A stretch of DNA of 64,000 nt from Misgurnus anguillicaudatus. Lineage: Eukaryota; Chordata; Actinopteri; Cypriniformes; Cobitidae. Positions 61,201 through 64,000 of the stretch are shown piece by piece. Location: positions 16,934,001 through 16,998,000 of the forward strand of contig NC_073340.2 of NCBI RefSeq assembly GCF_027580225.2, given 5' to 3'. Under the pieces are notes generated by a model. It was given only the letters and a program-made list of their open reading frames with translations. It did not search any database and was not told the DNA's origin. Position 1 is the first letter of the stretch, and each line of letters opens with the position of its first letter. A program made the translations under genes and the position numbers.

Positions 61201-63280
61201 GCCACTCTTTTGGTCTTTTTCTTGCCCTGCCTACCTCCAAAATGTATTGTAATTACATGCAAATTGGCCCTCTGTTCCTGCAGTTCTTAATATTCTTACA
61301 ACATTGACAGAACGACCGGCCATACATGACAATGAGTTGGTTTCAGGGGTGTAGGGTGGCCCAGAACGCTACTTTCAGAAGATTAGTTGAAGTCATACTG
61401 GGATAAAGAAGGTCAAATTTAAGGAGAGACACAAAGTTTAGATTTGTCCTTTATGAGAGTGCATGCTCAGAAAAAGCAGACTGTTCTCAAGTTGGTGTAA
61501 AAATATCTCGAAAGTGTCCCAAATATATTAAGATGAAGCCCTTAGAGATTTTGCTTTTTCTTGGTTGACATCAATATTGCAAATATTATATTGCAGATAT
61601 CTATAGACAAATTGTTGACACAAGTCAGCTCGAAACATTAGAAGATAGTCGATCACTTTTATTTTATGGAGATCTCAGGGTGATGATAATGCACAGCCTC
61701 TGCTGGCTTTTTTGTGTTTGGATACGGTCCATTTTGCATTTCAGTTTATCGCTAATTAATCAAGATTGCGAGATTTCTCACAGCTTTAGTTACATACTAA
61801 AATCAATGGACATTCGGATGGACTCCAGTTGAAATGATGCCCATTCAGTTCTAATTCAAGACGTCTCCTTACAAACATTACTTCGATGCATGCTAGCAGC
61901 TTCATCACACACCATTCATGGTACGTTCTCACGGGACGAAACCCCCCCAGTCACATTAGCTACAAGAGACAGAGCGACAGGCTACCATTCATTTTTAATG
62001 GGAGTGGCCGTCTGCCAGCAACAAGCGACGAGCTCGCCACTGAGCGAGCAAGGCGGGGCCAAAATAGACAAGCAGGCTATTTTATGCAAATGCTGAGCGA
62101 TGTGACAAAGCAACTGCCAATCGGAGTGAAGAAGCAGCGTGAGGTAGGTCTGTAGTCGAGTCTGAGAAAATAATTCAAGATGGTGGAAAATGCGTATTTA
62201 TGTATATATCTGATAAGTTTGGCATTTTATCTCATATATTTTGTTACTTTTATCGAGAAATAAATACTTTTAAATCCAAAAACACCCTTCTTGTAACTTA
62301 ACAATACCTCTAAAGTGACTTTTGATACCGCTTTTAGAAACTAGCCAAGGAACGCCCATCAAGCAAGTGCGTGTCGCTCATTTTTGTAGCTAATGTGACT
62401 GTAGGGTAAGCGTTAACGCTTCCCATTCACTTTTAATGGGTGACGTCAAGCGTTGCCGAACTAAATTGTGGATCCGTCGGCGTCGCGTCACTGCGAAAGT
62501 TGAAAACTTCTCAACTTTTCAGGCGGCAACACGTACACCAGCCAATCAGATCGCTTTATGCAAATAACCTAGGCAAAGCCAGCCATTTACGTTTATGGAA
62601 GACCGGAGCATGTGTATTGCCAAGAGCCACTGTTATTGGCTGTTGGCCACACTTCAGACAAGCCGTCCGTCAAGCGTTAACGCTTCTGTCCCATGTGAAT
62701 GTACCGTCACAGAATCACCATACATCAAGTCAGATTCATGCTGTCAGTCCGTACATTACTCATTACCCACACTGCTTTGCTGATTGTTTGTTGTCTCCTG
62801 TTCTGGCGCAGCCTGCCATGGAAGGTGTAGAGGTGAGATGGTGGTCCACTGGCTCCGCTCTCATTGTACTCGTGTTTATTCTGTGCTGGTGAAGTCTTTG
62901 TAACCGTATCTTTGTGTCTGTGGTGTAGTGCTTGATCTCTGTGTTTTACATTTGAGGCAAATCTGTTACCATATGATGCCCCTTGGATCTAGGCGATGGC
63001 TGCTGCACATTCGTTTTCAAACTTCAGAAACTGTTTATCTCGCCCCTCTGATATTCCCAGCAGATCTTCCCTGTTGATTATATATACATCACAGGAGGTA
63101 CTCCAGGGTTTTCGCTGTTGGGTTAACCATTACTGCAATATGTTTTTCTCATCCCCACAGGAAATGAGGATCTGCTCAGCCATTATAAACCTATTCCACC
63201 TGATACCAGCTGCTCCGCAGACCCTGGTCAAACCTCTGCTTGAAGTGGTGATGAAGACTGAGAGGGCCATGCTCATAGAG
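34216..63280 (+). CDS. trrap: TRRAP, pseudokinase scaffold of SAGA and TIP60/NuA4; 3' part outside window
   Basis: Nuclear PIKK-family scaffold that brings histone acetyltransferase complexes to activators such as MYC. Coding exons: 34216-34315, 35098-35147, 35227-35337, 35435-35539, 35891-35974, 36092-36148, 36229-36354, 36849-36926, 38979-39067, 39185-39281, 39375-39513, 39838-39916, 41671-41905, 42023-42353, 42483-42580, 43106-43300, 45001-45192, 47805-47970, 48059-48315, 48410-48610, 54743-54894, 56658-56857, 56944-57161, 57462-57659, 57749-58009, 58098-58259, 58363-58459, 58658-58779, 59177-59347, 60562-60630, probable microexon 62812-62832, 63161-63280. All phases agree; 1527 codons with the microexon. 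The protein tracks human TRRAP (about 3,850 residues) almost residue for residue, so this is the N-terminal HEAT-repeat solenoid. The FAT and kinase-like domains lie beyond the window. Exon 14 encodes a variable Pro/Thr/Val-rich loop at about 481-515. Several donors are GTCAG. No frame damage seen. Confidence 0.98.
34383..34892 (-). mobile_element. Internally deleted Tc1-like element
   Basis: The same termini as 4475-5700 are flanked by TA (34383-34384, 34891-34892) but only 510 bp long. The 5' two-thirds of the transposase is missing, with the deletion joint near 34838. It lies in trrap intron 2. Confidence 0.9.
34416..34831 (-). pseudogene. C-terminal Tc1-like transposase fragment
   Basis: An open frame from 34831 retains GVWGMFS-like sequence, [12 protein letters not shown] and [10 protein letters not shown], that is two of the three catalytic acidic regions. 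It then loses frame before the terminal segment. It lacks the DNA-binding part, so it is a fossil fragment. Confidence 0.8.
36460..36503. repeat. GT-rich simple sequence
   Basis: Imperfect (GT)n/(GTGC)n run in trrap intron 7. Confidence 0.7.
37215..37838. mobile_element. hAT-like element with CAGGGTTYCCAC termini, carrying a 165-bp insert
   Basis: CAGGGTTTCCAC at left and GTGGGAACCCTG at right, flanked by TAGGAA at 37209-37214 and 37839-37844. It is inverted relative to the copy at 11756. Bases 37526-37690 have no counterpart in that copy. Confidence 0.75.
38394..38859. mobile_element. TTAA-flanked element, CTCTTTCCCC termini
   Basis: CTCTTTCCCC after TTAA (38390-38393) and GGGGAAGAG before TTAA (38860-38863). 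No transposase, although a 135-codon open frame crosses the left half by chance. Confidence 0.75.
40580..41502. mobile_element. hAT-like element, TGGGTTTCCCGCAG termini
   Basis: CTGGGTTTCCCGCAGCACTTTT and the right end CATTTTCTGCGGGAAACCCTG are inverted. AAGAT occurs directly on both sides (40575-40579, 41503-41507). A repeated internal motif CCTACCGCCTTAACTA / CCTACCACCTTAACTA lies near each end. Non-autonomous, in trrap intron 12. Confidence 0.75.
40702..40943. repeat. Two-copy 122-bp tandem duplication
   Basis: AGAATAGCGCGGACG at 40702 and AGAATAGCCCGGACG at 40824 begin two CpG-rich units that share CACACGGCCGAA, GACGTGGTCCG, GTCTGGAGGATAGC and CAGTTGATAAAAC in order. Found inside the hAT-like element. 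Confidence 0.85.
42672..43031. mobile_element. Non-autonomous element, GGTGTTTCTCAAT termini, TA flanks
   Basis: GGTGTTTCTCAATTTCAAGGA and TCCTTGACATTGAGAAACACC are inverted ends, with TA on both sides (42672-42673, 43030-43031). The interior has inner inverted segments (GGATACTTCCTT, AGAATCCTTCC). In trrap intron 15. Confidence 0.75.
43370..44112. repeat. Composite repeat zone in trrap intron 16
   Basis: Starts with a TTGGTAACACTTTATTCC-type repeat end. It then passes into a CpG- and ATGCAT-rich repeat (AAAACGCGATTATGCGATTG) and ends in the 21-bp tandem array. Confidence 0.55.
43914..44096. repeat. Perfect 21-bp minisatellite, 8.7 copies
   Basis: The unit CAGTTTCGGCAAAAGTCCACG is repeated eight times plus 15 bp without a single mismatch. 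Because 21 is a multiple of 3, it creates open frames on both strands that are not genes. Confidence 0.97.
44152..44655. mobile_element. TA-flanked element, CCGTATTTTCCGGACTATAA termini
   Basis: Inverted ends: CGTATTTTCCGGACTATAAG at left, CTTATAGTCCGGAAAATAAG at right, with TA at 44152-44153 and 44654-44655. The interior lacks a transposase. This terminus type is widespread in fish. Confidence 0.8.
45250..45510. other. Candidate conserved noncoding block in trrap intron 17
   Basis: Balanced-composition unique-looking sequence unlike the AT-rich intron around it (for example GCACCAGTAGGCTTGCGGCA followed by TTAATTTTAATG). No splice-framed coding frame. Regulatory role is a guess from composition. 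Confidence 0.25.
46049..46243. mobile_element. CACTGTAAAAAATGCAGC element
   Basis: Left CACTGTAAAAAATGCAGC and right GCTGCAATTTTTTTACAGTG are inverted ends of a 195-bp non-autonomous element. A second copy is at 60669-60849. Confidence 0.8.
46262..47430. mobile_element. Long-arm foldback element in TTAA, with nested insert
   Basis: Starts AGGAAAAGACCAC after TTAA (46258-46261) and ends GTGGTGTTTTCCT before TTAA (47431-47434). Arms of about 160 bp pair left to right (TACCTCAACTAAGACAAATT; GTGTTAGCATTTAGCCTAG). The left arm is split by the element at 46356-47035. Confidence 0.8.
46356..47035. mobile_element. Nested GGGCG-TTTT-ended element
   Basis: Left GGGCGTTTTCACATT and right AATGTAAAACCGCCC are near-perfect inverted ends. 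The right flank is TTAA (47036-47039) and the left is TTAG. The CpG-rich interior (GGTGCGCACCCG twice) contrasts with its AT-rich host. Confidence 0.75.
47505..47710. repeat. Dispersed repeat, 5719 family copy
   Basis: TTTTCCACATAAAATAATTC, AATATAATCTTGATAT and GTTATGTCAG in the family order, just upstream of trrap exon 18. Confidence 0.5.
48719..49022. mobile_element. Possible hAT-like remnant, CCATGGGTCTTCA end
   Basis: AACCATGGGTCTTCACAAGG at left and GGTTAAAGACCCCGGTTTTA at right are loosely inverted. The AT-rich interior has no transposase. Confidence 0.5.
49052..49300 (+). repeat. tRNA-derived SINE (V-SINE/Mermaid-like)
   Basis: The head has A-box-like CTAATGGTTAAAGTG and B-box GGTTCGAGTCTC. 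The body CAGTGATAGCTGCCCACTGC and GGGTTAAAAGCAGAGGTCAC is typical of a common fish tRNA SINE. In trrap intron 20. Family name is from memory. Confidence 0.75.
49720..49860. other. Candidate noncoding conserved block
   Basis: Unique-looking, GC-balanced stretch (AATCTGAGATCAATTACCAT) between repeats in trrap intron 20. Function not known. Confidence 0.2.
50107..50316. mobile_element. TTAA-flanked MITE, AGGCGGAGTCCA termini
   Basis: AGGCGGAGTCCACGATGTTT and AAACATCATGGACTCCGCCT are near-perfect inverted ends bounded by TTAA (50103-50106, 50317-50320). Confidence 0.85.
50330..51470. other. trrap intron 20, mostly featureless AT-rich sequence
   Basis: Contains a short hAT-like terminus remnant around 50400-50450 (CCACAAGTGGGTCTCGATCC). 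Otherwise nothing recognised. Confidence 0.4.
51480..51990. other. Candidate conserved noncoding block with octamer
   Basis: A 500-bp non-repetitive, GC-balanced island in the 6.1-kb trrap intron 20. It contains an octamer ATTTGCAT (51794-51801) and AATTAAATAGATCA. Open frames on both strands have no domain, and no splice phase matches trrap. Likely regulatory rather than coding. Confidence 0.35.
52975..52996. repeat. Terminal fragment of the 1892-2583 family
   Basis: TTAAAGGGGACATTTCACAA followed by GAC is the reverse complement of that element's right end including its TTAA. The rest is missing. Confidence 0.55.
53362..53922. mobile_element. Non-autonomous element, TGCGTTTACACCAGC termini
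   Basis: TGCGTTTACACCAGC (53364-53378) pairs with GTTGGTGTAAACGCA (53906-53920). The interior is full of GACGCG/CGCGTC motifs, which generate spurious long frames on both strands. Confidence 0.75.
54290..54570. other. Candidate conserved noncoding block
   Basis: Non-repetitive, GC-balanced sequence with TAATTA at 54399-54404, about 170 bp before trrap exon 21. Confidence 0.3.
54992..55434. mobile_element. hAT-like remnant, AGGGATGCACCGAT termini
   Basis: TAGGGATGCACCGATAGG at left and CATCAGTGCATCACTA at right are imperfect inverted ends. CCGATA/TATCGG motifs are clustered near both ends, as in the vertebrate family of this terminus. Confidence 0.7.
55459..55740. repeat. Truncated cyprinid repeat, AAAGGATTAGTCC family
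   Basis: Starts AAAGGATTAGTCCATTTCTT beside TTAA (55459-55462). The internal block CAAACGAGGCATAAGGGTCT and GCGAAACGATTGT is familiar from cyprinid genomes. The right half is absent. Confidence 0.6.
55840..56640. other. Large candidate conserved noncoding block before trrap exon 22
   Basis: About 800 bp of unique, GC-balanced sequence contiguous with exon 22, lacking any inverted-repeat termini. It includes TAATTA (55933-55938), GGCTAATTGACTG and TTTGAATTGATCTGG. The longest such block in the window; coding is unlikely because frames are short. Confidence 0.4.
58785..59100. other. Candidate conserved noncoding block in trrap intron 28
   Basis: Non-repetitive intron with pyrimidine runs followed by GAATTTGGCCGTGATGCATC. 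The whole intron appears repeat-free. Confidence 0.25.
59570..60349. mobile_element. Non-autonomous element, GCGCTTTTCAATTGCATAGT terminus
   Basis: GCGCTTTTC-TTGCATAGTACC with GGTTTGGGTCAGGTCGGG at left pairs with GCCCGACCTGATCC and AGAAAAGCGGC at right. About 780 bp, no transposase. Confidence 0.65.
60669..60849. mobile_element. CACTGTAAAAA element, second copy
   Basis: CACTGTGAAAAAAATGCAGC and CTGCATTTTTTTTTTACAGTG termini match the copy at 46049-46243. It lies in trrap intron 30. Confidence 0.75.
60950..61320. other. Candidate conserved noncoding block with octamer and TAATTA
   Basis: GC-balanced unique sequence containing TAATTA (61071-61076), AGATAACCTTG and a perfect octamer ATGCAAAT (61257-61264), in trrap intron 30. 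Confidence 0.35.
61920..62705. mobile_element. Non-autonomous element, GGTACRTTCWCAYGGGAC termini
   Basis: GGTACGTTCTCACGGGAC (61920-61937) pairs with GTCCCATGTGAATGTACC (62688-62705). The interior has internal inverted GCGTTAACGCTT motifs and no transposase. Its right end stops about 100 bp before the trrap microexon. Confidence 0.7.
62812..62832 (+). CDS. trrap: Probable 21-nt trrap microexon
   Basis: A pyrimidine-rich tract (62785-62805) leads to CAG at 62809-62811. After 21 nt comes a good donor GTGAGA at 62833. The 21 nt read PAMEGVE in phase 0. The upstream exon ends in phase 0 (GAC GGC AGT, 60630) and the downstream exon begins in phase 0 (GAA ATG AGG, 63161), so inclusion or skipping both keep the frame. 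Human TRRAP has isoforms differing by a short insert at this same junction, which supports regulated splicing here. No transcript evidence available. Confidence 0.65.
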
Positions 63281-64000
63281 GTACAACACATGTCGATTGC
63301 CTCTACATTTAGATGCTACTTTAAGTTTTAAAGGGTACAAAACACACACTGTTTCTGCTAATCTCATAGAGTAGGATTGCATCCTTCATATCTTTAAAGA
63401 GTTTTATCAGATTTATAAAAGACAGATCAGCTGGATTGCTACTTTTCGAAAAAGCACAGCGCAGTCACCGGCACGCAACACACACAAAACATTATCCCAC
63501 TATCTCTGTATAACTTATGATTCACTACATGTTTGTGTCGTTTACATTATATGCACTTACATGCCGATTGCCAAAAAACAGACATTTGATGCCATTTTAC
63601 TTACCGCCTGCGACTCATGACCCACTTGTTTTATCACTGAGACCGCCCCATTTCATCGAAATCCAGTTTTAAACTAACACACAAGCACAACTCCGCTTCT
63701 ACCTGGGATAAACAAACTACATCCATGGGTTCCATAATGCTGGGTTCTTTGTGAAGCTGAACAAGCTTAAATTTCCAACACAAATCAAAACCCACTTCTT
63801 TGGTGACGTTTATTTCGTGTCAGCTTTTGGTTGGTGTGTGTATGCGCTATTCCAGGTGAAGTGCCCATATAAGGACTTTCACTGTACTTTCAGTACTCTT
63901 TACGCAACCAAATCAGTAGTCGAAAAAATTAACCCAGAGAAGTGCAGAAATACTCAAAATGTCCAAATGGTTCTTTGCACATGAGAAATCAAACTCTTTA
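63281..64000. other. Start of the next trrap intron
   Basis: The donor GTACAA follows exon 63161-63280. I find no match to the next TRRAP residues before the window ends. A small open frame at 63751-63984 shows no domain. Confidence 0.5.

Noticed and set aside
34216..63280. Intronic snoRNA or scaRNA genes in trrap
   Set aside because: I looked for box C/D and H/ACA motif pairs in the short introns and saw none I could support; a covariance-model search would be decisive.

Overview
The window is vertebrate, specifically ray-finned fish and most probably cyprinid, genomic DNA. Genes are split into many short exons with GT-AG introns. Intergenic and intronic DNA is AT-rich and packed with short inverted-repeat DNA transposons, tRNA-derived SINEs, Tc1-like elements and GA/TA microsatellites of the kind familiar from carp and zebrafish genomes. 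Four protein genes were read exon by exon. All correspond to a known vertebrate linkage group (human 7q21-q22).

Layout. (1) Bases 7-17778, minus strand: baiap2l1 (IRTKS), an I-BAR/SH3 membrane-actin adaptor. Eleven coding exons lie in the window and the 3' end runs off the left edge. (2) Bases about 18974-22303, plus strand: tmem130, a type I membrane protein with a PKD-like luminal part. Its start codon is uncertain. (3) Bases 24588-28811, minus strand: nptx2 (neuronal pentraxin 2), complete in five exons. (4) Bases about 33000 to beyond 63280, plus strand: trrap, the giant pseudokinase scaffold of the SAGA and TIP60/NuA4 acetyltransferase complexes. A noncoding first exon, 31 conventional coding exons and a probable 21-nt microexon are present. 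They encode the first 1527 or so residues, and the rest lies beyond the right edge.

Genes 1/2 and 3/4 are head-to-head pairs. Compared with the human order as I recall it (BAIAP2L1-, NPTX2+, TMEM130-, TRRAP+), the middle two genes have swapped order and both strands, as expected from one two-gene inversion. The four genes do not form one pathway; their linkage is ancestral synteny.

The non-genic DNA is a layered set of transposon remains. At least eight short inverted-repeat elements sit in TTAA targets. Several are nested in one another, so insertion order and empty target sites can be read directly. Large trrap introns also hold blocks of balanced-composition, non-repetitive sequence with octamer and TAATTA motifs that look like candidate conserved regulatory elements. 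I found no evidence of a novel multi-gene system. The most useful leads are the trrap microexon, the micro-inversion, the TTAA-element stratigraphy and the intronic blocks.
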